Positions 26,906-36,089 of a stretch of 64,000 nt of DNA are shown here, in pieces. The position numbers and the translations under genes are program-made. Within the stretch, counting starts at the first letter, position 1; every line of letters starts with the position of its first letter. Below the pieces are notes generated by a model. It saw only the letters and a program-made list of their open reading frames with translations. It ran no database searches and was not told the DNA's origin. Source of the stretch: Bacteroidales bacterium UBA4293 (GTDB lineage: Bacteria; Bacteroidota; Bacteroidia; Bacteroidales; Bacteroidaceae). The DNA lies in the NCBI GenBank assembly GCA_002395835.1, contig DGVD01000010.1:52345-116344 (forward strand). The letters are read 5' to 3'.

Positions 26906-27823
26906 TTAATAGGTTCCTGTCAAATTACCCCAATTGTTGTCTACGGTAATGGAATAGTCCTGCTCATCATTCTGGAAGAAATTTCCAGTATAGGTAGTGA
27001 CATAACCTATACGAAGAGGAACCGATGCAAAATCGTAGGATACAACTTCTTCTCCATTTGAATCAAAGGCAGTAGCCTTGATTGTGACAGGAGAATTGGT
27101 AGAATAGTCCTCTACAGGTAGAAAAACATTCAAACGAGCATTCATATTCTTTTTTCCTACCATACTTGATGTAAAATCCAAGGAGAGGGCATAATCCTTG
27201 ATTTTGCCAGCAGAAGCCAATCCTGTGGTTGCATCAAATGAATTGGAGCATTGGGTGACATCGAATCTTAGTTTGCTCACATTTTCTGGAATAGTTCCTT
27301 GCATGTACATCTTGAAGGATGCTACTGCCGGTTTTAACTCAAGAGCTACAGTACCGGTAGTTGAAGATACGGTAACTTCTTGGAAAGTGTAATAAACCAT
27401 AGGAACTTTCTCCTCCTCGTAAGTAATAGACAGAGGGTCAGAAAGAGTTGCATGCCCACCATAGGAGCTTGTGGCATTTCCCATAGCTACTACCTTATAG
27501 GTACCATAAGCTACATCAGGTACGGAGATGACTCCAAAATTATCATCAGAAGATGAGGATTGGACTTCGGCATACTTAGAATAAGTGCCATCAGAATTAA
27601 TGGTATAAAGAGCCAGATCTAGAGTTTTAAGCACATCAGATGCTGCTGCGCGAGTAAGAGAGCTTTGATCGATCTGAAAATCTTCGCTCTGGACTGAAAA
27701 GGTTAAATCTTTCTTTTGAGTTTCAACTTCTATAGTGTCGAACTCTTCAGTCATTGTGGATGAACAAGAAACGGTTAGAAATGCAATAGAAATAGCACTA
27801 ACCCAACTTGAGTTCTTCATCAA
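26906..27823 (-). CDS. Fimbria-type (FimB/Mfa2-like) lipoprotein
   Basis: A 305-residue lipoprotein (lipobox LTVSCSS). An LTRAA motif follows the N-terminal linker, then LDLALYTINSDGTYSKYAEV, VAYGTYKVVAMGNATSSYGG, and a second sandwich domain ending WGNLTGTY. Glycine/tyrosine 'GTYKVVA' strands are characteristic of Mfa2/FimB-type anchors. It precedes the 444-residue paralogous-type protein. No fimbrillin subunit, ligand-carrying tip protein or integrase switch is seen nearby. Confidence 0.6.
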   Translation of the reverse strand: MMKNSSWVSAISIAFLTVSCSSTMTEEFDTIEVETQKKDLTFSVQSEDFQIDQSSLTRAAASDVLKTLDLALYTINSDGTYSKYAEVQSSSSDDNFGVISVPDVAYGTYKVVAMGNATSSYGGHATLSDPLSITYEEEKVPMVYYTFQEVTVSSTTGTVALELKPAVASFKMYMQGTIPENVSKLRFDVTQCSNSFDATTGLASAGKIKDYALSLDFTSSMVGKKNMNARLNVFLPVEDYSTNSPVTIKATAFDSNGEEVVSYDFASVPLRIGYVTTYTGNFFQNDEQDYSITVDNNWGNLTGTY

Positions 27824-27924
27824 AAAAAATGTTTCTTTACTTTCTGTTTTTAATTACTAATTAATTTAATATGCTTGAAATTTAAAGGTTTATTCGTTTA
27901 TATACTCTCAATAAATAGATCCAA

Positions 27925-29028
27925 TTATTTCAGACTTAAGTTGTAATTGTAATAATTGGTATTTCCTGTAATATCTTTTATCACTTGAATGAATGGTGGG
28001 AATTTAATCTCTTCATGCTTCACCATACCTTTCGTTTCTAGAATCATCAATCCATCCAGATTGCCTTCATAAGCATCCAACTCGAAGAATTGACCTTTCC
28101 AGATAAAGCTCTTACGATGTTTGGTTATCGTATGACGATAAGGATCTGCCTGCTGAAGCAGAGATTCGTATAAAGCATTCTCTACCTGACGCTCCACATA
28201 AATTTCTTCGTTATCTGAAACACGTTTACGAGTGGTATGGACATTGACTACGGTACCATCGCTCCAACTACGACGACGCACACGAACCTCACAACCAGGG
28301 TCTGCCACCAGATAGGTCTGACTGATATCGCTTTCAATAGCATTCTGCACATCACCGGTAAGTTCCACCAGATACTTACGTTCTTCTTCTATAGCATTAG
28401 GAAGCTCTAAAACTTTACTGATTTCTTTCAATACACGCTGCATCTTACGTTCGAAGTCCTCACCGTTGTTGATGACACGAAGATGCCTATGCCCCTTCCA
28501 TGCAGCAATTACCTTCTTGTCCAGGTCTCTAGCCAACTGAAGACCGGCCTCATCTGCCTGTTCATAGCGCTGGGCATTATTTGCTACCGTATAATACTGT
28601 TCTGCACCATCGGCTGCGCTGACAAGGTGAAGAACTGCATCATAACGTGATTTTAAGCCTTCCATTGTCTCACCTACACCATCAACCAGTTCTTTCCACA
28701 TTTCAGGACTGATATAGGCACTAATATCAAAAGCACCACGGTCACAAATAATCACACAAGGCTGGTCCTTAATGGTTTCTGCCAAACGATAGAAGGAGTC
28801 TTCTAATTTCAACTGAAGTTCCAATATTATCTTCTCTCCTTCATAATAAAAATCATGATTAGTAGTAAGATAGTTCCAACCAGACTGGGTTACCATAGTG
28901 GGTACTTCTGGAACCGTAAAGACTTTATATCCTAAGTTTGAAAAGTGCTCTATGACACGTACAAGAGCTGTGGTTTTACCAGCACAAGGTCCTCCGGTAA
29001 GGACAATTCGCTTGATGTTGTTTGACAT
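27925..29028 (-). CDS. P-loop NTPase/kinase fused to a CYTH (triphosphate tunnel) domain
   Basis: A 367-residue cytoplasmic protein. Residues 8-205 are an AAA/kinase-like P-loop domain with Walker A GGPCAGKT (12-19) and a Walker B-like VIICDRGAFDIS. Residues 212-367 are a CYTH domain: it opens with EEERK (214-218, the ExExK motif), followed by VRVRRRSWSDG, TTRKRV and FELDAYEGNLDGLMILE. CYTH proteins bind triphosphate-containing substrates with divalent metal. Plant TTM1/2 join a uridine-kinase-like domain to CYTH in a similar order. The substrate here is unknown. It has its own promoter (29048-29079). Confidence 0.75.
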   Translation of the reverse strand: MSNNIKRIVLTGGPCAGKTTALVRVIEHFSNLGYKVFTVPEVPTMVTQSGWNYLTTNHDFYYEGEKIILELQLKLEDSFYRLAETIKDQPCVIICDRGAFDISAYISPEMWKELVDGVGETMEGLKSRYDAVLHLVSAADGAEQYYTVANNAQRYEQADEAGLQLARDLDKKVIAAWKGHRHLRVINNGEDFERKMQRVLKEISKVLELPNAIEEERKYLVELTGDVQNAIESDISQTYLVADPGCEVRVRRRSWSDGTVVNVHTTRKRVSDNEEIYVERQVENALYESLLQQADPYRHTITKHRKSFIWKGQFFELDAYEGNLDGLMILETKGMVKHEEIKFPPFIQVIKDITGNTNYYNYNLSLK

Positions 29029-29047
29029 GTATGAATAGATTTGGCTC

Positions 29048-29079
29048 CAAAGTTATACATTTTATGGTTAACGAACAAA
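29048..29079 (-). promoter_or_regulatory. Promoter of the kinase-CYTH gene
   Basis: On the minus strand TTTG (29076-29079), 20 bp, TAACTTTG (29048-29055). Confidence 0.7.
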
Positions 29080-29097
29080 CATCTTCGGATTTTTAAT

Positions 29098-29105
29098 TAT
29101 CTTTG
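29098..29105 (+). promoter_or_regulatory. Promoter -7 box of the GH3 operon
   Basis: TATCTTTG, 29 bp before the ATG at 29135. No good -33 TTTG is seen, which suggests activator dependence. Confidence 0.6.
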
Positions 29106-29134
29106 CATGCAAAATAACCTAATTATAAAATAAT

Positions 29135-31438
29135 ATGAAGAAGACTTTGATTGCCCTTTGTCTATTCTGTTTCGCAGGGACGAGTTTAAATGCCCAGCTG
29201 AAACTGAATGAGAAAAATATTAAAGAGGTGGTAAAAGCTATGACACTGGAAGAAAAGGCTAAGATGGTCATCGGCTGCTCCAGTAGTGCTTTTACTGGAT
29301 ATGGTAATAGTACACTATATGTACCTGGCTCGGCTGCTTCCACAGCTATGATTGAGCGTCTGGGTATTCTTCCTTCTGTTTTAGCCGACGGTCCTGCAGG
29401 TCTTCGTATCAGTCCTAGAAGAGAGGGCACTGAACAGACTTATTTCTGTACAGCGTTTCCTATAGGTACGGCCCTAGCCAGCAGTTGGAATACTGAGTTG
29501 GTGGAGAATGTAGGAAAGTCTATCGGCAACGAAGTCTTAGAATATGGTGTAGATGTGCTTTTGGCTCCAGGTCAGAACTTGCATCGTGATCCTCTTTGCG
29601 GTAGAAACTTTGAATACTACAGTGAAGACCCTTATATATCAGGCAAGATTGCAGCAGCCTATGTTCGTGGTGTACAAAGCCAAGGTGTGGGTACTAGCGT
29701 CAAACACTTTGCTGTAAACAATGCGGAAACAAACCGTAAAGATAATGACTCTAGACTGTCACAACGTGCTTTACGAGAACTTTACTTGAAAGGATTTGAG
29801 ATTTCTATTAAGGAGTCTAAGCCATGGACTGTTATGACTGCATACAATGCCATTAATGGTCAACAGAGCATGGAGAGTCGTGAACTTCTAACAGACATTC
29901 TCCGTAACGAATGGGGATACGAGGGCTATGTGATGTGTGACTGGGCATATGCAGGACTTCGGAACACTCAAAAAGAAATATGGGCAGGAAATGATTTGTT
30001 GACTCCTGGTTCAGACCAGCAATACAACGAAGTACTGGAAGCCATCAAGAATGGTTCTCTTTCTGAAACTGATTTGAACAATAGTGTAGAAAGAATCTTA
30101 AGAATTGTGGTAAAGAGTCCTAGATTCCACGGTTACAAATACAGTGATAAACCAGATCTGCAGGCACATGCAAAAGTAGCCCGTCAGGCTGCTACAGAAT
30201 GTATCGTGTTATTAGAGAATAAAGATAACACTCTCCCTCTTTCTGGAAATGGTAAAAATGTGGGACTATTTGGTATCTCTTCCTATGACTTCATTGCAGG
30301 CGGAACAGGTTCAGGAAGCGTCAATAAGGCTTACACTATAAACCTCTTAGACGGTCTGAAAAGCTATGGATATAATGTAAACAACAAACTCTCTGAATTC
30401 TATACTGAACAAGTAACAAAATCTATAGAGGCCTTGATTGCCAAAAATCCTATTTATGCATACTTAGGTAGAACTAGCCTTTCCGAAGTCAGCATCAGTG
30501 ACAAACTAATCGAGGAAAGTGCTAGTCAGGATGATTTCGCAGTGATTACCTTGGGAAGAAGTAACGGAGAAGGCTTGGACCGTCATGCATTCGATGATTA
30601 TTTACTTACCGGCATTGAAAAGAATATGCTGAGCAAGGTTTCTACAGCATTCCATAAAGCAGGTAAGAAAGTCATTGTCATTCTAAACATTAGTGGTGCT
30701 ACTGAAGTAGAGCCTTTAAAGGGTCTTGCAGATGCTATTGTCTGCTGCTGGCTTCCTGGTCAAGAGGGTGGAAATGCTGTCATGGATGTCCTTTCCGGAA
30801 AAGAGAATCCTAGCGGAAAACTAACCATGTCAATCCCAATCACTTATTTTGACACCAATACTTATGACAACTTCCCATATGACTATACCGGACCTGCTGC
30901 TATGGGTAAATATGCAGTAACTCCTAAGCCTGAAAGGAAGAATGTTCATTACATCAATTACGATGAAGGAATCTATGTAGGATACCGATATTATCATACG
31001 AAAAACGTAAAATTAAGCTACCCATTCGGATATGGTTTAAGCTATACTTCTTTCCAGTATAGTAATCCTACCGTAAAAGCCACTAAAGATGGATTTACTG
31101 CCACTATTACAGTGAAGAATACCGGTAAAGTTGCTGGCAAGGAAGTTGTACAACTCTATGTGACAGCCCCTGACGGTGGTTTAGATAAGCCTGCATGTGA
31201 ATTAAAGAGTTTCGGAAAGACCAAACTCTTGCAGCCTGGTCAGAGTGAAACTTTAACTTTCAATGTGGATGCATACACCTTGGCAAGTTTCAATGAGGCT
31301 GCATCACAATGGGAAACTGCAGCTGGTGACTATAAGATTTATTTCGCTGCAAATATTGAAGATGTCCGGGGTTCTGGTGCCTATACACAGAAAAAGGCAC
31401 AGGCTTGGAAGGTAAACAACGTATTGAAGAAACAATAA
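29135..31438 (+). CDS. Secreted GH3 family glycoside hydrolase (beta-glucosidase type)
   Basis: A 767-residue enzyme with signal peptide (FAGTSLNAQ). The GH3 N-terminal barrel has VLADGPAGLRISP, GTSVKHFAVNNAETNR and the nucleophile Asp in GYVMCDWAYAG. The second alpha/beta domain has the acid/base region TLGRSNGEGLDRH. The C-terminal fibronectin type III-like domain begins near YPFGYGLSYT. It removes terminal beta-linked sugars in the periplasm; specificity (glucose, xylose or other) cannot be read. It forms an operon with the next gene, 8 bp downstream. Confidence 0.88.
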   Translation: MKKTLIALCLFCFAGTSLNAQLKLNEKNIKEVVKAMTLEEKAKMVIGCSSSAFTGYGNSTLYVPGSAASTAMIERLGILPSVLADGPAGLRISPRREGTEQTYFCTAFPIGTALASSWNTELVENVGKSIGNEVLEYGVDVLLAPGQNLHRDPLCGRNFEYYSEDPYISGKIAAAYVRGVQSQGVGTSVKHFAVNNAETNRKDNDSRLSQRALRELYLKGFEISIKESKPWTVMTAYNAINGQQSMESRELLTDILRNEWGYEGYVMCDWAYAGLRNTQKEIWAGNDLLTPGSDQQYNEVLEAIKNGSLSETDLNNSVERILRIVVKSPRFHGYKYSDKPDLQAHAKVARQAATECIVLLENKDNTLPLSGNGKNVGLFGISSYDFIAGGTGSGSVNKAYTINLLDGLKSYGYNVNNKLSEFYTEQVTKSIEALIAKNPIYAYLGRTSLSEVSISDKLIEESASQDDFAVITLGRSNGEGLDRHAFDDYLLTGIEKNMLSKVSTAFHKAGKKVIVILNISGATEVEPLKGLADAIVCCWLPGQEGGNAVMDVLSGKENPSGKLTMSIPITYFDTNTYDNFPYDYTGPAAMGKYAVTPKPERKNVHYINYDEGIYVGYRYYHTKNVKLSYPFGYGLSYTSFQYSNPTVKATKDGFTATITVKNTGKVAGKEVVQLYVTAPDGGLDKPACELKSFGKTKLLQPGQSETLTFNVDAYTLASFNEAASQWETAAGDYKIYFAANIEDVRGSGAYTQKKAQAWKVNNVLKKQ

Positions 31439-31446
31439 ATAAAAAA

Positions 31447-32832
31447 ATGAAACGAGTATTTTTATCTTTTGTGGCTTGTCTTGGATTCTTTATCCCTTCA
31501 CAAGCCCAAAGTATAAGCACTGGCGATGAACTATTGGATAAAGCATTTGCTTTGGCAGTTTGGACTGTAGACTATAACACCCATGATAATATAATAGAAG
31601 CTGGTGCTGGATATGGAGGAGAATGGACTCGCGACTGTGCCATTAACTGTTGGAACGCAGTCTCACTTTTCCGTCCTGAAGTGGCATTGAATTCTCTTTG
31701 GAGTGTTACAGTAGACAGAGACCATGTAGGACATCAATACTGGGACAAGATTATCTGGGTCATCGGTGCTTGGAAACACTATCTAGTTACAGGAGATTTC
31801 GTCTTCTTGGAAAACGCTTACCCTTGTTGCAAACGTACCATGAAGGAACTGGAAGATTACTGCTTTGAAAATTATTACCAGCTTTTCATGGGGCCTGCAG
31901 TTTATCAAGATGGTATTGAAGCCTATGACGAACCTATTTATGACAAGTCAAAAGCAGACCAAGGCGGTGTCCTGGCACATAATTATTACAGCATAAAATG
32001 CTTAAGCACTAATGCCCTTTATTATGAGTGCTATAAGATACTAGCCTTAATGGCACAAAAATTTGAGAAAAGCAGAGTTGAGGAGTATACCAAGAAAGCA
32101 GAAAATCTTCGCAAAAGAATTCGGGAAGTTTTCTATAGACCAGAGCAGCATAAATTTGTCTACCTGATTGACCAAAAAGGTAATGTTCATGATTACCAGG
32201 AAGGTTTGGGAATAGCATTCGCCTGCATGTTTGGTGTGCTAACCGAGGAAGAGGCTGCCGACGTACTCAGTAATGCTCACATTAGTCAGAATGGTATAAC
32301 CGCAGTCTACCCTAGTTTCCCTAGAAATTCAGCGGCAAAACCTGGCAGACACAATGACATGGTATGGCCTCATGTAAACATGTTCTTTGCTGATGCTTGT
32401 GCTAGAAACGGCGTTACCGACCGTTTTTGGTTTGAAATGCGTAATTTGGCAAAGTTAGCCATTATTAATGGAAAGAACGACTTCTATGAAATATACACCA
32501 TTGATGGAATTCCTTCAGGTGGATATCAGTGTGGGCATGAATGGGATACTAAAGAGCATCAGACTTGGTGTGCTACAGGATACATCCGCAATTTCATTGA
32601 TCATATTTTAGGAATGGACTTCCAAGAGACAGGTATACAATTGTCCCCAATGGGCATGGAAAATGGAGAAAAAATAGAATTAAAAGGAATAAAGTACCGT
32701 AATATGGAATTAAGCATTACCGTAAAAGGACATGGTAACAGGGTTGTAAATTGCAAAATAAACGGTAAAAGTTCAAGTCCATTCATACCTGCCAGTCTTT
32801 CAGGAAAAGTGAAAGTTGAAATTCAATTATAA
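31447..32832 (+). CDS. Secreted (alpha/alpha)6-barrel glycoside hydrolase, family uncertain
   Basis: A 461-residue protein from the ATG at 31447, fixed by its signal peptide (MKRVFLSFVACLGFFIPSQAQ). GGEWTRDCAINCWNAVS and HNDMVWPHVNMFFADA are the acidic patches of an (alpha/alpha)6 catalytic domain, as in GH63/GH78-like or glycogen-debranching enzymes. GYQCGHEWDTKEHQTWCATG probably supplies the second acid. A small C-terminal beta domain follows. It is cotranscribed with the GH3 gene, so the two probably act in turn on one glycan. I cannot assign a definite family. Confidence 0.65.
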   Translation: MKRVFLSFVACLGFFIPSQAQSISTGDELLDKAFALAVWTVDYNTHDNIIEAGAGYGGEWTRDCAINCWNAVSLFRPEVALNSLWSVTVDRDHVGHQYWDKIIWVIGAWKHYLVTGDFVFLENAYPCCKRTMKELEDYCFENYYQLFMGPAVYQDGIEAYDEPIYDKSKADQGGVLAHNYYSIKCLSTNALYYECYKILALMAQKFEKSRVEEYTKKAENLRKRIREVFYRPEQHKFVYLIDQKGNVHDYQEGLGIAFACMFGVLTEEEAADVLSNAHISQNGITAVYPSFPRNSAAKPGRHNDMVWPHVNMFFADACARNGVTDRFWFEMRNLAKLAIINGKNDFYEIYTIDGIPSGGYQCGHEWDTKEHQTWCATGYIRNFIDHILGMDFQETGIQLSPMGMENGEKIELKGIKYRNMELSITVKGHGNRVVNCKINGKSSSPFIPASLSGKVKVEIQL

Positions 32833-32874
32833 TTCTTTAAGAGAATCAATAGAATTAAAAAAAATTAAAACGAT

Positions 32875-32903
32875 TTTGTAAATTAATCTTTTTACTATTT
32901 TTG
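32875..32903 (+). promoter_or_regulatory. Promoter of the FMN-binding protein gene
   Basis: TTTG (32875-32878), 17 bp, TATTTTTG (32896-32903), 38 bp before the ATG at 32942. Confidence 0.65.
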
Positions 32904-32941
32904 CAGTCGTAAAAGGAAAAACAGATAAATAAATTAAAGAT

Positions 32942-33316
32942 ATGAAAAAATTATTAGGTTTGGTAGTCTGCGCATTTCTTTGCTCTGTATCAGCAAATGC
33001 ACAAATGACAAAAGAAGGTAAAGTTTATAAGATTAACACTGAAACTCTCTGCAACACGAAGGGATACAAAGGAACTACTCCACTTGTAGTATCTATTGAA
33101 GGTAATAAGATTACAGACATTGAAGTTCCTAGAAATCAAGAAGGTCCAAAATATATGAAGATGGTTAATGAAGGACTCATCACAAAGTATATTGGCATGA
33201 AGATTAAAGATGCAGAGACCGGGAATATTGATGCAGTCACTGGAGCTACATTTACTTCTAAAGCAGTTATTGACAATGTAAAAGCTGCAGTTAAGTATTT
33301 CAAAGAAAACAAGTAA
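32942..33316 (+). CDS. Small secreted FMN-binding-domain protein (covalent flavin type)
   Basis: A 124-residue protein with a signal peptide ending SANAQ. The remaining 100 residues form one FMN-binding domain. The motif DAVTGATFTSKAV contains the [S/T]GAT sequence in which the last Thr receives FMN from ApbE in periplasmic flavoproteins. It is encoded alone with its own promoter and terminator; no electron-transfer partner or ApbE lies nearby. An extracytosolic electron carrier role is inferred from the family. Confidence 0.82.
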   Translation: MKKLLGLVVCAFLCSVSANAQMTKEGKVYKINTETLCNTKGYKGTTPLVVSIEGNKITDIEVPRNQEGPKYMKMVNEGLITKYIGMKIKDAETGNIDAVTGATFTSKAVIDNVKAAVKYFKENK

Positions 33317-33324
33317 ATTAAATA

Positions 33325-33357
33325 AAAAAGGTTCTTCAAATTGAAGAACCTTTTTTA
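33325..33357. terminator. Bidirectional terminator after the FMN-binding protein gene
   Basis: GGTTCTTC pairs with GAAGAACC around a 5-nt loop, with A6 and T6 flanks. Confidence 0.9.
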
Positions 33358-33360
33358 TTG

Positions 33361-34647
33361 TCATTCTTTTATTCCCATCTGCTGATAAAGCCAATTAGAC
33401 CAGTCCTGATATTCTTCCCAATACCACCAATGTCCTGACTCCAGATAAGGATGAAATTCCTTCTTGCATTGAAGAGTATTATACATGGCAAACATACTTG
33501 TAGGTGCTACTACATCATCATTATATCCCCATGCGAACCAGGTAGGAACCTTAATAAATCTAGCAAAGTTCACACCATCATAATATCTGCTTACTTCCAC
33601 CTTCACAGGATCTGGGTTTTCCTTTTGATAAAAATAATGAGGCCATCCACATGCCTGCTTTTTCAAAGACGCAGAATGATCACACATAGCTGGATGAATT
33701 GCAGCCATAAAAGTAACCCTTTCATCTAAAGCGGTTGTTACCAAAGATAACATTCCACCCTGACTGCTACCTGTAACACCTAAAGCTTTTCCATTATACT
33801 CTGGAAGAGAACAAATAAAATCCACACCACGAACAGCACCTATAAAAACACGCTTATAATAATTGGCATCCTTGCTGTCCATGTTCATCTCCCAATAACC
33901 ACTCAAAGCTCCATTAAAGAGTTTGTCATAGTAATCTTGTGAAAAAGTAACAGGGATTCCATGGATTCCAATTTCCAAAGTTATGGCACCTTTTGATGCA
34001 GTTTCTATATCTCCATTATAAGGTCGTATTCCTGCTCCTGGCACACGGAATAAAGCTGGATATTTACCCGGCTTCTTTGGAACACAAAGAATACCATATG
34101 TCCTACTGCCTGGACGAATGTTCTGATATGAAACATGATAGACATTTACTGTAGATGTGCATCTCTCAGGTAGCAACTCAATTTGTGGAGCTAAAGGAAC
34201 CTTCCTAGCTTCGACCAATGAATTCTTCCAAAAATCCATAAAATCGGACGGCAACTGAGTAACTGGTTGTATTCTATCCTTGTCAAAAGAAATGGTACAA
34301 AGCCCCGAATAAGACCTACCATCTACTTTTGCTGTAACCTTTAAACGATAAAAACCAGGAACTTTCATCGTTACCTTATGCAGCTTCTGTTCACCTGTTT
34401 TTAATATCAAGCCCTCCTTTTTCTCATCCGGATACATAAGAGGTCCCATTTCATAATCTATGGTCACATTGGGAACCAAACATTGCGATTTAATTACCCG
34501 AATGGTAAACTCTGCTTTTTCCCCACACTTATAATCCCAACTTGAATGGTCAGGAGTCACTAATACACGAACCTCATCGGAATTATACTGAGCAAAAAGC
34601 GCTGTTATATATAAAAAGGAAAATAAAAGAATGACAATTCTCTTCAT
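33361..34647 (-). CDS. Secreted acetyl-xylan-esterase-like (AXE1/CE7-type) esterase
   Basis: A 428-residue protein with a signal peptide (LLFSFLYITALFAQ). An N-terminal beta-sandwich (residues about 25-120) precedes an alpha/beta hydrolase domain. The nucleophile elbow is GSSQGGMLS, the Asp is in WGYNDDVVAPT, and the His is in YLESGHWWYWEE. CE7/AXE1 enzymes remove acetyl groups from oligosaccharides. It is the last gene of the mannan operon, 15 bp after the SASA esterase, so it probably deacetylates mannan fragments in the periplasm. Confidence 0.82.
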   Translation of the reverse strand: MKRIVILLFSFLYITALFAQYNSDEVRVLVTPDHSSWDYKCGEKAEFTIRVIKSQCLVPNVTIDYEMGPLMYPDEKKEGLILKTGEQKLHKVTMKVPGFYRLKVTAKVDGRSYSGLCTISFDKDRIQPVTQLPSDFMDFWKNSLVEARKVPLAPQIELLPERCTSTVNVYHVSYQNIRPGSRTYGILCVPKKPGKYPALFRVPGAGIRPYNGDIETASKGAITLEIGIHGIPVTFSQDYYDKLFNGALSGYWEMNMDSKDANYYKRVFIGAVRGVDFICSLPEYNGKALGVTGSSQGGMLSLVTTALDERVTFMAAIHPAMCDHSASLKKQACGWPHYFYQKENPDPVKVEVSRYYDGVNFARFIKVPTWFAWGYNDDVVAPTSMFAMYNTLQCKKEFHPYLESGHWWYWEEYQDWSNWLYQQMGIKE

Positions 34648-34662
34648 AGTATTGCTGTTAAT

Positions 34663-36078
34663 TTATTCAAATTGATCTGTACGGAAAGGAACCAAAGGAA
34701 GACCACTGGCCCCACCTATTGTTCCTCTTTCAAAATTATGAAAACAATAACGTACGGCTATCGGATTCTTTACTTCTTCACATATTACCTCAATTTCTCT
34801 TCCTGTAGATTTAGCCTGTGCTTTCACAAACTTATGATCATCCCCACATACTTCAAAGCCACTTACTGTGTTTAATGTGTCGAAGCCATCGTCTACATGA
34901 TTAAACTGAAGAATAATTTTGCCATTTTTAACCTCCATGGACTTAAATGATGGTCCATGTGCAGGAAATCCTTTCAATCCATAGGTTTCCGATAAAGCCA
35001 AATAACTCAATCGCTGCCCTACCTTTGCTTTCTGTCTAGGATGAATCTGATTTACCTCGTCAGGATAAACCAAATCCGATGTACAAACTATATCAGCATT
35101 TGGGACAACTTTACAAACTTTACGCTGGGCCTCACGCAATCTGGCACCCTGAGGATCCCATCCATACTCATAAGGTGCTATTTCTACCATATAAAAAGGA
35201 AAGTCACCTTGCTTCCATTCTTGGCGCCACAACTGAATCAATCTTGACATCCTCTCTACAAAAGTCTTGTCCAACCCTACATTACTTTCGCCTTGATACC
35301 AGATACAACCTTTAATAGTGTAACCAACAATAGGACTGTGTACACTGTTGTACATAACTTCAGGACGATGATAAGCTTGTTCTACCTTCAATATCTCTTC
35401 TTCAGTATAGGGCTCACCATATTCCTTCAAAATCTCTTTTGGCAACCAACCTTCCACCTTACTTCCACCCCAGGCATTATTAATTATTCCTACAGGAACA
35501 TCTAATATACGTGTCAGATTTTCAGCAAAATAAAAGGCTGTAGCACCGAAATTGACAGCATTCTCTGGAATACAGGTTTTCCATGTTCCTTTAGCTTTAT
35601 CCTGTGGTGTGAAACATTGCTGCTTTTCAATTGTAAGATAGCGGATTCTGTCTTTGTATTGACCAGATAATGCTATCGTTTGAGCTGATTCTTCTATAGG
35701 GCAATTCCAAAAGCCTCTCAAAGGCATTTCCATATTGCTCTGCCCACTAGCTAGCCAGACTTCACCAATCAAGACATCGTCCAAAACAATAGGCTCACCA
35801 TCAGAAATAGTTAACTGCTGAGGTACAAAACTGGCCGTTGGAGTGTCAACAAAGACTTCCCAACGGCCGGCTTTATCAGCTTTTGCAGTATATATCTCTT
35901 TATTCCATGAAACAGTTACATCTATCTTAGCTCCATTTCTGGCCCATCCCCAAAGTTTAGCTTTTGTCTGCTGTTGAAGCACCATATGGGAACTGATTTG
36001 CTCGGGCAATTCTACTTTAGCTTGTAATGGTAAATTTAAAGCCAAAAGAGCCACCATTAACACTGAGAACTTCTTCAT
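34663..36078 (-). CDS. Secreted SASA/SGNH-type carbohydrate O-acetylesterase
   Basis: A 471-residue protein from the ATG at 36078 (MKKFSVLMVALLALNLPLQAK, a clear signal peptide); an in-frame start 39 bp upstream would hide it. The SGNH block I motif is ASGQSNMEMPL. NAWGGSKVEGWLP and WYQGESNVG (block III-like) follow, with a C-terminal DQIHPRQKAKVGQRL-like His motif (NQIHPRQ). Family members remove acetyl groups from sialate or hemicellulose. In this operon, acetylated mannan is the likely substrate. Confidence 0.85.
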   Translation of the reverse strand: MKKFSVLMVALLALNLPLQAKVELPEQISSHMVLQQQTKAKLWGWARNGAKIDVTVSWNKEIYTAKADKAGRWEVFVDTPTASFVPQQLTISDGEPIVLDDVLIGEVWLASGQSNMEMPLRGFWNCPIEESAQTIALSGQYKDRIRYLTIEKQQCFTPQDKAKGTWKTCIPENAVNFGATAFYFAENLTRILDVPVGIINNAWGGSKVEGWLPKEILKEYGEPYTEEEILKVEQAYHRPEVMYNSVHSPIVGYTIKGCIWYQGESNVGLDKTFVERMSRLIQLWRQEWKQGDFPFYMVEIAPYEYGWDPQGARLREAQRKVCKVVPNADIVCTSDLVYPDEVNQIHPRQKAKVGQRLSYLALSETYGLKGFPAHGPSFKSMEVKNGKIILQFNHVDDGFDTLNTVSGFEVCGDDHKFVKAQAKSTGREIEVICEEVKNPIAVRYCFHNFERGTIGGASGLPLVPFRTDQFE

Positions 36079-36089
36079 ATTTTCAAAAA

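Noticed and set aside
25507..27823. Complete fimbrial operon
   Set aside because: Only two anchor-like lipoprotein genes are present; no major fimbrillin, tip proteins or usher-like genes are seen, so no full system is claimed.
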